In this document: in pieces, positions 1-6,681 of the stretch | Position numbering within the stretch: position 1 is the first letter of the stretch | How the letters are laid out: every line of letters begins with the position of its first letter | Assembly (NCBI GenBank): GCA_003646875.1 | Contig: QMLT01000096.1 | Coordinates: forward strand, 1 to 6,820 | Length of the DNA stretch: 6,820 nt | Direction: 5' to 3' | Source: Deltaproteobacteria bacterium | GTDB lineage: Bacteria; Desulfobacterota; DSM-4660; Desulfatiglandales; B25-G16 | Notes under the pieces: generated by a model | Seen by the model: only the letters and a program-made list of their open reading frames with translations | Databases searched by the model: none | Told to the model about the DNA's origin: nothing | Translations under genes and position numbers: made by a program

Positions 1-2
1 CA

Positions 3-413
3 ACAAAAGAGGCAGTTAAAGACGGATGGCTCTATACCGGCGATTTGGCTACTGTAGACGAGGATGGCTACGTATATATTGTAGACCGAAAAAAGGATAT
101 GATCGTAAGCGGCGGAGAAAACATTTATCCTAAAGAGATTGAAGAGGTCCTCTTCAGACACCCAGCCATTGCTGACGTAGCCGTAGTTGGTATTCCTGAT
201 TCGATATGGGGAGAGTCGGTGAAAGCCTTTATAGTTCTTAAGCATGGTAAAATGGTAGGCAAGCAGGAGGTAATCGATTTCTGCAAGGATCATCTTGCCA
301 GCTATAAAAAGCCAAAGTCCGTAGAGTTCATTAGCTCGATACCCAAGAATCCATCAGGCAAGCCCTTGAAAAGGGTACTTAAAGAAAGGGATCAGAAAGG
401 AGGTGATGGTTAG
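3..413 (+). CDS. Acyl-CoA synthetase (AMP-forming), C-terminal fragment; 5' end outside the window
   Basis: This is the last 136 residues of an ANL-superfamily acyl-CoA ligase, the cytoplasmic enzyme that joins a carboxylic acid to CoA through an acyl-adenylate (ATP to AMP + PPi). The frame is open from base 3, and the visible start GWLYTGDLA is the conserved motif that carries the ribose-binding Asp, so the gene clearly begins upstream. Next come the hinge motif DRKKDMIVSGGENIYP and the C-terminal lid domain. It ends with the canonical A10 motif NPSGKPLKR, whose catalytic lysine codon is at 360-362. The stop is TAG at 411-413. It resembles the FadD/medium-to-long-chain or aromatic ligase branch, but the substrate-binding N-terminal domain is missing from view, so specificity is unknown. 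All visible core motifs are intact, unlike the second ligase at 3935-5515. Confidence 0.93.
   Translation, partial: TKEAVKDGWLYTGDLATVDEDGYVYIVDRKKDMIVSGGENIYPKEIEEVLFRHPAIADVAVVGIPDSIWGESVKAFIVLKHGKMVGKQEVIDFCKDHLASYKKPKSVEFISSIPKNPSGKPLKRVLKERDQKGGDG
397..407 (+). promoter_or_regulatory. Orphan extended Shine-Dalgarno match at the end of the ligase gene
   Basis: AAGGAGGTGAT is a full-length complement of the usual bacterial 16S rRNA 3' end. It lies inside the last codons of the upstream ligase. The only nearby ATG (406-408) overlaps it and opens just seven codons (MVRKFLS, stop at 427-429), with spacing too short for normal initiation. The next real gene starts 57 nt further on and has its own site. 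It may be a chance result of Lys-Gly-Gly-Asp codons or a ribosome-holding site; the function is not established. Confidence 0.35.
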
Positions 414-450
414 AAAATTTCTATCCTGAAATTATTAACAAAAAACTAAT

Positions 451-458
451 AAGGAGGA
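451..458 (+). promoter_or_regulatory. Ribosome binding site of the TAXI binding-protein gene
   Basis: AAGGAGGA lies 5 nt upstream of the ATG at 464, a near-ideal Shine-Dalgarno sequence and distance. It fixes the start codon of the binding protein. It is the strongest correctly placed site in the window, which fits the need for excess binding protein over membrane subunits. Confidence 0.85.
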
Positions 459-463
459 AAGAA

Positions 464-1441
464 ATGAGAAAAAAAATCATAACTATGATCATTATATCCA
501 CCTTTTTGGTAGGATCAGTCATCGCAGGTAGTCTCATTTCCGACGCAGTTGCGGAAAAACGCTTGCTTAGAATTGCCACAGCCAGCACTGGAGGAAGCTG
601 GTATCCGGCAGGTGGCTCCATTGGTAGCCTTATAACGAAATATGTGCCTAATACCGAGGCATCAGCTCATCCATCTGCTGCCAGTAGAGAGAATATAAGA
701 CTCCTTGGAGAAAAGAAAACAGATCTGGCTATGGTCATGCCAGATGTAGCTTTTTTTGCCCAGACAGGGACAGATCTTTATCAAGGCCGACCCCCAGCAA
801 AAATTAATGGCCTCTTTTCTTTCTGGGGAATAGATCTCCTCATTATTGCACGCGCCGATACAGACATTTACAAAGTAGAAGATCTCAAAGGACATAAGGT
901 TGGTTTTGGGCCTCCCGGAAGCGGAAGCGAGACTATGTCTAAGAAGATACTGGGAGCATACGGGATAACATATAAAGATTTAAAGGCTCAATTCATCTCT
1001 GCCACCGAGCAATCCCGAGCCATGAAAGATAAGACACTGGATGCCGCTATGTATACCATCGGAACACCTGCATCCACCTTTGCCGATCTTTGCACCCTGA
1101 CCAAATGCAGACTCATCCCCATACAAGAAAATATGATGAAAAAGATATTAAAAAAGTACCCTTACTATTCCCGATCCATTATCCCGGCCGGTTCCTATCC
1201 ACAAATAAATTATGACACCCCTGCCCTTAAATGGGTTGGATTGGTGGTCACGTATGAAGATATGGATACGAATCTGGCCTATAAAATTGTCAAAACAGTA
1301 TGTAAAGATCATCTGGACGAGTTTAAGCAATGTCATGCAAAGGCAAAGAAAATGACCACAGAAGTTATGTCAAAGGGGATGTCTATACCGTGGCATCCAG
1401 GGGCTGTTAAATTTTGGAGAGAAGTCGGACTTTTGAAGTAG
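464..1441 (+). CDS. TAXI-family TRAP transporter solute-binding protein
   Basis: This is a periplasmic substrate-binding component of a tripartite ATP-independent transporter; it captures a ligand and delivers it to the fused permease encoded downstream. The 325-residue length is normal for the family. A signal peptide is visible: Lys3-Lys4, a hydrophobic stretch at about 5-26, and an Ala-Val-Ala cleavage motif at 28-30. The mature protein opens with the TAXI hallmark, IATASTGGSWYPAGGSIGSL at 37-56. It continues with VGFGPPGSGSETMSKKIL around 146-163 and ends with the characteristic SIPWHPGAVKFWREVG at 307-322. Binding proteins of this type are known to take carboxylates such as glutamate, but most have unknown ligands. 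Here the neighbouring ligases and dehydrogenase suggest an organic acid that becomes a CoA thioester (inference). The start is fixed by the strong ribosome binding site at 451. A long hairpin follows 26 nt after the stop. Confidence 0.95.
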   Translation: MRKKIITMIIISTFLVGSVIAGSLISDAVAEKRLLRIATASTGGSWYPAGGSIGSLITKYVPNTEASAHPSAASRENIRLLGEKKTDLAMVMPDVAFFAQTGTDLYQGRPPAKINGLFSFWGIDLLIIARADTDIYKVEDLKGHKVGFGPPGSGSETMSKKILGAYGITYKDLKAQFISATEQSRAMKDKTLDAAMYTIGTPASTFADLCTLTKCRLIPIQENMMKKILKKYPYYSRSIIPAGSYPQINYDTPALKWVGLVVTYEDMDTNLAYKIVKTVCKDHLDEFKQCHAKAKKMTTEVMSKGMSIPWHPGAVKFWREVGLLK

Positions 1442-1466
1442 GCTTAAGGTAGTGTAAAAAATAGAC

Positions 1467-1507
1467 AATCCGTAGGAAGCCCTTAATAGGATGCCTTCCT
1501 GCGGATT
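1467..1507 (+). terminator. Long intercistronic hairpin, terminator- or attenuator-like
   Basis: The arms AATCCGTAGGAAG (1467-1479) and CTTCCTGCGGATT (1495-1507) pair over 13 positions with one G-U pair and a 15-nt loop. A short T-rich run (ATTTTATAT, from 1505) follows, and an A6 run (1456-1461) precedes. Read on the minus strand, that A6 run becomes a T6 tract, so the structure could act in both directions. It lies between the binding-protein gene and the DUF1850/permease genes. The T tract on the + strand is short, so partial termination or protection of the upstream mRNA 3' end is more likely than a full stop (inference). Confidence 0.6.
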
Positions 1508-1525
1508 TTATATGTAGCTATTTCT

Positions 1526-2035
1526 GTGGCAAAAGGAAAAACCATTACAAAATCATTAGCTTTTGGATGCATGGGGGCCATCCTACTCCTGGTAATTGTC
1601 TACCACAGCTTTTATCCTCTTTACTTTCTGAGCATCAAAGACATAAGTAACGGTAAAACAATCATTGAAAAAGTGACTTCTCCAGGTGATAACCTATGGA
1701 TTGTATTTATAAATTCGGTAGAAGGCCTCCCGGTAGGCGATCACTTTATAGTGAATGACAATTATAAGATGACTTTCACGGAAACTATATACCAGGCTCC
1801 ATATGCCGGTTATATACATCAGGAAAGAGCAAAAGTGATTGCCCCGAGAACGATAAAAATCTCTAGTTTAAACAAACCAATGGAGGAGGTTACTTTCTAT
1901 GCCGGATACACCTTCAAACACATGTTATTCTTGAATGGCAACTGGCTCCCACTCTACGAGGTTGCCCAAGGGGGAGACCTCATTGAGGTCAAGGTTAAAA
2001 GCTGTTCCAGATTATCCTTATTTCTTAAAAAATAG
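1526..2035 (+). CDS. DUF1850 protein of the TAXI-TRAP locus
   Basis: This small protein (169 residues) belongs to the DUF1850 family, which is often encoded beside TAXI binding proteins and fused TRAP permeases; its biochemical role is unknown. One N-terminal hydrophobic segment (about 11-30) should anchor it, leaving the rest probably on the outer face of the inner membrane. The family pattern is clear: FINSVEGLPVGDHF at 61-74, then AGYTFKHMLFLNGNWLPLYE at 126-145 and a closing GGDLIEVKV strand at 149-157. The GTG start at 1526 has no recognisable Shine-Dalgarno sequence and lies 18 nt after the hairpin. The frame is open back only to 1490, so the alternatives are this GTG or the ATG at 1571, which would remove the first 15 residues, up to the start of the membrane segment. 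GTG is preferred. The gene ends 6 nt before the permease, consistent with a role as an accessory subunit or assembly factor (inference). Confidence 0.88.
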   Translation: MAKGKTITKSLAFGCMGAILLLVIVYHSFYPLYFLSIKDISNGKTIIEKVTSPGDNLWIVFINSVEGLPVGDHFIVNDNYKMTFTETIYQAPYAGYIHQERAKVIAPRTIKISSLNKPMEEVTFYAGYTFKHMLFLNGNWLPLYEVAQGGDLIEVKVKSCSRLSLFLKK

Positions 2036-2041
2036 TATCCA

Positions 2042-3931
2042 ATGAGTAACAAACTTTCAGGAAGAAAAACAGCCTTATTCATTTCTGGTTTAGCAGTACT
2101 AATGGCCCTATTTCATCTCTATACATCTGGGTTCGGCCGGTTTCCCGCCTTACAGCAGAGATCCATTCATTTAGCCTTTGCCCTCATTCTCACCTTCTTC
2201 ATTTATCCCTTTAAGAAAGGGTGGAATCCTAAGGTCTCATTGGCCCTAAACATCCTCTATTCAATAGGAGCTCTCCTATCTTGTGGCAATATTACATTTG
2301 TTATCTATTATGTCCTCTATGAGCGGGCTGGGGCTGCCACATCAATAGACATTGTCTTGGGAGTTGTATTAATATTATTAGTTTTGGATATGACCAGGAG
2401 AATAATGGGATGGGCCTTACCCATTATTACCCTTATATTTATTGCCTACGGTTTCTTAGGATCATATATACATCTCCCCTATATCGGCCATTCCGGAATG
2501 GATATTTCCAGGTTCATTTCTTATGAATATTTAAGCACAGAAGGTCTTTTTACTGTTCCATTAGGGGTATCAGCTACCTTCATTGCTGTCTTTGTCATCT
2601 TTGCTGCCTTTTTGGTCAACTCCGGCGTGGGAGAGTTCTTTATGCAGTCTGCCACTGCCATTGCTGGTGATAAAACAGGTGGGCCTGCGAAAGTCGCGGT
2701 TGTATCCAGTGGCCTTATGGGTTCTGTTTCAGGAAGTGCCGTTGGCAATGTGGTTACCACTGGTTCAATTACTATTCCCTTGATGAAGAGGATGGGTTAT
2801 CCAGCGGTATTAGCAGCGGGAATCGAGGGAACCGCCTCTACCGGAGGCCAGATAATGCCTCCCCTCATGGGAGCAGCCGCCTTTATTATCGCCAGTTACA
2901 TAGGTAAGCCGTACCTGATTGTATGTATAGCAGCTTTTATTCCCGCTGTACTCTCCTTTCTCTCTGTATTCATTATGGTGCACTTTGAGGCTGAGAGATA
3001 TAATATTAAAGGTTTGCCAAAGGAAGGCCTACCTAAGCTGTTGCCGGCATTAAAGAAAAGAGGCCATCTCGTTTTTCCAATAGGTGTCTTGGTCTTCATG
3101 CTGGTCATGGGAGCTACAGCCATGAAGGCCGGATTTTATTCAATTATATCAGTGATCCTTATTAGCTCGCTTCAGAAGGACACACGAATGGGAATAAAAG
3201 AAATACTATTAGCCATGGAGAATGGCGCTAAAGCTATACTTCCTATAGCCGCTGCATGTGCCTGCTCTGGTATTGTTGTTGGTGTGCTTACCCTGACCGG
3301 TCTTGGCCTGAAAATATCCTATTTGCTTGTTCAAATCGCCCATGGTATCTTACCAATTCTTCTGATACTGGCTATGCTCGCATCCATTTTGCTTGGCATG
3401 GGCATTACTACTACTGCAGCCTATTTGCTGGTGGCCATAATCATAGCCCCGGTCCTCGTTCAGATGGGCGTATCCGAACTCGCCGCCCACATGTTTGTCT
3501 TCTACTATGCTGTTATTTCTACCATTACACCGCCTGTTGCCTTGGCTGCATATGCAGCTGCTGGAATTGCTGAAACCGATCCTTTTAAAACTGCGCTAGT
3601 GGGGTTTAGGGTTGGGATCGCCAAGTTTATAGTACCTTTTTACATAATTTACAGGCCTGAGATAATGTTGCTTTCAGGCAACCTTTTAAAAATCTTTACT
3701 GCCTTAGTAATGTCCTTTTTAGGTATATGGGCTTTGGCAGCGGCTGCATGTGGATATGCCTTCAGAGAGCTCAAGCTTTATGAAAGATTAATCCTCTTTG
3801 CCTGTATTCCCCTCACTATTCAGCCTAATTTACTCTGGAATACTATAGGCATAGGGGTAATAGTCATTTTTAGCGGTTTACTATGGCTTAGTGTAAAGAG
3901 AGAAAAAGATAGCAATCTTATAGTATTTTAG
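2042..3931 (+). CDS. TRAP transporter permease, fused 4TM/12TM (DctQ-DctM type)
   Basis: This inner-membrane component of the TAXI TRAP transporter combines the small (DctQ-like) and large (DctM-like) subunits in one 629-residue chain, which is the normal arrangement for TAXI systems. It moves the ligand delivered by the binding protein using an ion gradient, usually Na+. Hydrophobic segments fill almost the whole length. The N-terminal ~100 residues form the small-subunit part. The large-subunit part carries GSVSGSAVGNVVTTGSITIP at 227-246 and GTASTGGQIMPPLMGAAAF at 263-281, with the internally repeated counterparts GMGITTTAAYLLVA at 452-465 and TPPVALAAYAAAGIA at 496-510; these re-entrant hairpin regions contribute to ion and substrate binding. 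Extra hydrophobic helices at about 550-615 complete the C-terminus. The ATG lies 6 nt after the DUF1850 stop without a clear ribosome binding site, suggesting translational coupling. At 629 residues it sits at the short end for fused permeases but shows no missing core motif. Confidence 0.95.
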   Translation: MSNKLSGRKTALFISGLAVLMALFHLYTSGFGRFPALQQRSIHLAFALILTFFIYPFKKGWNPKVSLALNILYSIGALLSCGNITFVIYYVLYERAGAATSIDIVLGVVLILLVLDMTRRIMGWALPIITLIFIAYGFLGSYIHLPYIGHSGMDISRFISYEYLSTEGLFTVPLGVSATFIAVFVIFAAFLVNSGVGEFFMQSATAIAGDKTGGPAKVAVVSSGLMGSVSGSAVGNVVTTGSITIPLMKRMGYPAVLAAGIEGTASTGGQIMPPLMGAAAFIIASYIGKPYLIVCIAAFIPAVLSFLSVFIMVHFEAERYNIKGLPKEGLPKLLPALKKRGHLVFPIGVLVFMLVMGATAMKAGFYSIISVILISSLQKDTRMGIKEILLAMENGAKAILPIAAACACSGIVVGVLTLTGLGLKISYLLVQIAHGILPILLILAMLASILLGMGITTTAAYLLVAIIIAPVLVQMGVSELAAHMFVFYYAVISTITPPVALAAYAAAGIAETDPFKTALVGFRVGIAKFIVPFYIIYRPEIMLLSGNLLKIFTALVMSFLGIWALAAAACGYAFRELKLYERLILFACIPLTIQPNLLWNTIGIGVIVIFSGLLWLSVKREKDSNLIVF

Positions 3932-3934
3932 AAA

Positions 3935-5515
3935 ATGCAGAATGTTCGTGAACTCTTAGAGAGAAGGGCTTTGGAATACCCTGAAAAGGTCTACCTTATT
4001 CACGGTAACGAGGAAACCTCTTTTCAAAAGCTGAATGAGGTTACAAATAGGATAGCGAATGCCATAAAGGAAATGGGGGTAAAGAAAGGTGATTTTGTTT
4101 CACTGTTAGTCAAAAACTGCCCTTCCTTTATCTTTATCTGGTTTGCGATTTTAAAGTTGGGTGGAATTATGGTGCCTATTAACCCCCGGCTCACCGTGCG
4201 TGAAATATCCTATATCCTGAACCACGCACAACCCAAAGTTGTTTTTGTTGGCGATCAATCATGTAGGCTTATCCCCGAGCTCAAAAGCAAATATAAGCAA
4301 TGTACTAACTGGGTATTCGTGGGCGAAGAAAAGCCAAATGGGACAATCTCATTTGCGGATCTCTACCGCATGCCCGCACAGCTTGAGCCTGTCTCTATTC
4401 TGCCTAATGACGTTGCAGTATGTCTCTATACTTCTGGAACTACCGGTCCACCCAAAGGTGTCCTCCTGTCTCACAAAAGCTATCTCTTAACTGCCAACTC
4501 ATTTGTTCACACTGTAAAGATAGAGTCAAGTGACCGTCTCCTTACTGCAAATCCCCTCTTCCATGTAAATGCGCAATTCTACTCCGTCATGGGGACCTTG
4601 GTCGCCGGCGCGACCTTTATTTTGATCGAACGATTTAGTGCATCAAGGATGTGGGACTTGATCCGCCATTATAAGGCCAACAAAGTAGTAATGCTCTTGG
4701 CCATTACCAACATCCTCTTCAACCGTCCTGCGAGATCTAACGATGCTGACAACCCTGCAGAGGTGGTGATAGCTGGAGGTGCACCAAGGGGACATTATCG
4801 GGACTTTGAAAAGCGATTTGGTGTAAAATTGCAGACTATTTATAGTCTCACGGAATCACCAATGGGTATCATGAGTCCCTCAAACAGCATCTCAATCGAT
4901 GGTGGGATTGGTGTCCCCATGCTGTGGCCCCAATCTAGGGTAGAAAATAAGATCAAGATTGTTGATGACCACGACCGCGATGTACCGAGGGGAGTAGAAG
5001 GAGAAATCATAATCCAAAATCCCGCTGTGATGAAGGGTTATTTTAAGGAACCTTCTGCCACGGCTGAGGCCTTAAGGGGAGGATGGCTACACACTGGCGA
5101 CCAGGGTAAACAGGATCAGAATGGATACTTTTATTTTTTGGGTCGAATGAAGGATATAATTCGGAAAAAGGGAGAAAATATATCAGCCACAGAGGTTGAA
5201 GCGGTTATTAATAGCCATAAAGATGTAAGAGAGTCAGCCGTCATTGGAATCTCAACCGTTGATGGAGCTGGCGAAGAAGAATTAAAGGCCTATGTGGTTT
5301 TTTCGAGAGATATCCAGGAATATGACTGGAATAGACTTATCCAATTTTGCATGGAACACCTGGCAGAATTTAAGATACCTAGATATTGGCAGGCTATTGA
5401 TGAGCTACCTAAAAATGCCATGAATCGGATTATGAAACAGAGGTTAAAGAAAGAGGGTGAAGATCCGCAAAAAGGGACTTTTGATAGGGAAAGGGGTAAA
5501 TCTCATGGATTTTGA
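3935..5515 (+). CDS. CaiC-like AMP-forming acyl-CoA ligase with atypical C-terminal catalytic motif
   Basis: This is an ANL-superfamily cytoplasmic ligase of 526 residues that should form an acyl-CoA from a carboxylate, ATP and CoA. The phosphate-binding loop YTSGTTGPPKG is at 165-175, the A5 motif reads YSLTES at 303-308 (usually YGxTE), HTGD is at 386-389 with the ribose-binding Asp389, and the hinge region GRMKDIIRKKGENIS is at 403-417. The middle region (NPLFHVNAQFYSVMGTLVAGATF, residues 206-228) resembles the crotonobetaine/carnitine-CoA ligase CaiC branch. In A10, where most relatives have Gly-Lys, this protein has LPKNAMNRIMK (491-501), placing Arg498 at the catalytic lysine position. 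Activity is still likely, because an arginine at this site recurs in some CaiC-like ligases as far as I recall, but the chemistry may be slower or different. The gene starts 3 nt after the permease stop with no ribosome binding site, and its last 11 nt overlap the dehydrogenase gene. The substrate is unknown. Confidence 0.93.
   Translation: MQNVRELLERRALEYPEKVYLIHGNEETSFQKLNEVTNRIANAIKEMGVKKGDFVSLLVKNCPSFIFIWFAILKLGGIMVPINPRLTVREISYILNHAQPKVVFVGDQSCRLIPELKSKYKQCTNWVFVGEEKPNGTISFADLYRMPAQLEPVSILPNDVAVCLYTSGTTGPPKGVLLSHKSYLLTANSFVHTVKIESSDRLLTANPLFHVNAQFYSVMGTLVAGATFILIERFSASRMWDLIRHYKANKVVMLLAITNILFNRPARSNDADNPAEVVIAGGAPRGHYRDFEKRFGVKLQTIYSLTESPMGIMSPSNSISIDGGIGVPMLWPQSRVENKIKIVDDHDRDVPRGVEGEIIIQNPAVMKGYFKEPSATAEALRGGWLHTGDQGKQDQNGYFYFLGRMKDIIRKKGENISATEVEAVINSHKDVRESAVIGISTVDGAGEEELKAYVVFSRDIQEYDWNRLIQFCMEHLAEFKIPRYWQAIDELPKNAMNRIMKQRLKKEGEDPQKGTFDRERGKSHGF
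5491..5497 (+). promoter_or_regulatory. Ribosome binding site that decides the dehydrogenase start
   Basis: AAGGGGT lies 7 nt upstream of the ATG at 5505, inside the end of the ligase gene. It supports starting the dehydrogenase at 5505 (380 residues, MDFDLTKDQ) and not at the in-frame GTG at 5457, which would add a 16-residue basic extension absent from typical acyl-CoA dehydrogenases. Confidence 0.7.
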
Positions 5516-6647
5516 CTTAACAAAAGATCAGGAGGATATTAAAAAGGCAGCAAGGGAATTCGCCGAAGGTGAATTTCCAGAAATCGCCCAGGAGTGTGAC
5601 CAACAGGAAAAATACCCTCGAGAACTGGTCACAAAGGCAGCCAAGCTCGGTTTTATAGGGATTAACTTCCCTGAGGAATATGGCGGGAGTGGGTATGGCT
5701 ACCTGGAGAAATGCCTTATCACCGAAGAATTCTGGCGCGTTGACCCTGGATTGGGGTCTGTTTTGATCTCAGCCACCTTCGGGGCAGATATGGTCGATTT
5801 ATACGGGACAGACAAGCAAAAGAAAAAATACCTTATTCCCCTCACTAAAGGAGATGCAGTTATGGGATCGGCCATCACCGAACCAGACGCGGGAAGTGAT
5901 GTAGCGGCCATCACAACCATGGCCAGAAAAGATGGCACTGATTATATCATCAATGGGAATAAGACATTTATAACAAATGGAACCGTGGCTAGTTATTTTC
6001 CAGTGATATGTTTAACAAACCCGGATAATCCTTCACGACATAGAAGACATAGCGTGATCCTTGTGGAAAGTGACCGGCCGGGATTTGAGGCAAATAAACT
6101 TCACCATAAATTAGGAATAAGGGCCTCAGATACAGCCGAATTGTACCTCAAGGATGTCCGCGTGCCAATGGAAAACCTTATTGGTGAGGAAGGCAAAGGC
6201 TTTTATCAATTCATGGAATTTTTTAACCGGACAAGAATCCACGTAGGTGCGGAAGGGATTGGCATTGCCCAGGGTGCTATGGAAAAGGCTATAAATTATG
6301 CCAAAAACAGGAAACAATTTGGTAAAACCTTGAGCTCTTTTCAAGCAATTCAATTCAAGATAGCAGAAATGGCTACACGTATCCAGGCAGCAAGAAACCT
6401 CGTGTATGAAGCAGCCTTTAAAGCAGATAAAGGCAAGATTGATCATAAACTAACAGCAATGGCCAAATGGTTTGCTGGAGAAACAGGTGTTCGTGTAGCA
6501 GAGGAGGCGGTACAGATCCACGGCGGTTATGGATATATGGGAGAATATGATGTTGAACGCTTTTATCGAGATGCAAAGATAATTGATATATATGAGGGAA
6601 CCAAGGAGATTGAGAAGATTGTAATTTCAAGGGCACTTCTATCATGA
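5505..6647 (+). CDS. Acyl-CoA dehydrogenase (FAD-dependent)
   Basis: This cytoplasmic flavoenzyme introduces the alpha,beta double bond into an acyl-CoA, usually passing electrons to electron transfer flavoprotein. With the start at 5505 it is 380 residues, exactly the family norm for the short/medium-chain type. The N-terminal helical domain begins MDFDLTKDQEDIKK. Signature 1 is AITEPDAGSD at 123-132, in the flavin-binding region. RKQFGKTLSSFQAIQF spans 269-284, and signature 2 runs from QIHGGYGYMGEYDVERFYRD at 337-356 to IYEGTKEIEK. Glu364 in IYEGT aligns with the catalytic base of medium-chain and butyryl-CoA dehydrogenases, so it should be active. It overlaps the ligase by 11 nt, so the two are probably co-translated and act in sequence on the same acid. 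The exact acyl chain (straight, branched, aromatic-derived or alicyclic) cannot be told. An alternative is reverse operation as an enoyl-CoA reductase, as with CaiA beside CaiC in the enterobacterial carnitine operon. Confidence 0.95.
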   Translation: MDFDLTKDQEDIKKAAREFAEGEFPEIAQECDQQEKYPRELVTKAAKLGFIGINFPEEYGGSGYGYLEKCLITEEFWRVDPGLGSVLISATFGADMVDLYGTDKQKKKYLIPLTKGDAVMGSAITEPDAGSDVAAITTMARKDGTDYIINGNKTFITNGTVASYFPVICLTNPDNPSRHRRHSVILVESDRPGFEANKLHHKLGIRASDTAELYLKDVRVPMENLIGEEGKGFYQFMEFFNRTRIHVGAEGIGIAQGAMEKAINYAKNRKQFGKTLSSFQAIQFKIAEMATRIQAARNLVYEAAFKADKGKIDHKLTAMAKWFAGETGVRVAEEAVQIHGGYGYMGEYDVERFYRDAKIIDIYEGTKEIEKIVISRALLS

Positions 6648-6681
6648 TAATGAACAACTTTGAGCGGTAAAGATATATAGA

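Noticed and set aside
421..1336. Minus-strand frames at 421-621, 662-895 and 1148-1336
   Set aside because: They are antisense to the conserved TAXI binding protein, with no initiation signals or family features.
3256..3573. 105-codon + strand frame inside the permease gene
   Set aside because: Out-of-frame shadow rich in Cys, His and Tyr; the permease frame is continuous and carries conserved motifs through this stretch.
2042..3931. Possibility that the single-chain permease is a novel fusion
   Set aside because: Fusion of the small and large membrane subunits is the usual arrangement in TAXI TRAP systems, so it is not unusual here.
5457..5504. In-frame GTG at 5457 as the dehydrogenase start, giving a 396-residue protein
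   Set aside because: The added 16 residues (basic, MKIRKKG...) are not part of the family; the ATG at 5505 has a Shine-Dalgarno sequence and gives the usual 380 residues.
6126..6446. 106-codon minus-strand open frame
   Set aside because: It is the shadow of the acyl-CoA dehydrogenase; Cys/Phe/His-rich composition without any family pattern.
6648..6681. Search for a terminator or promoter after the dehydrogenase
   Set aside because: The 34 nt contain no stable stem with T tract and no convincing -35/-10 pair; they look like a plain intergenic spacer leading to the next operon gene.
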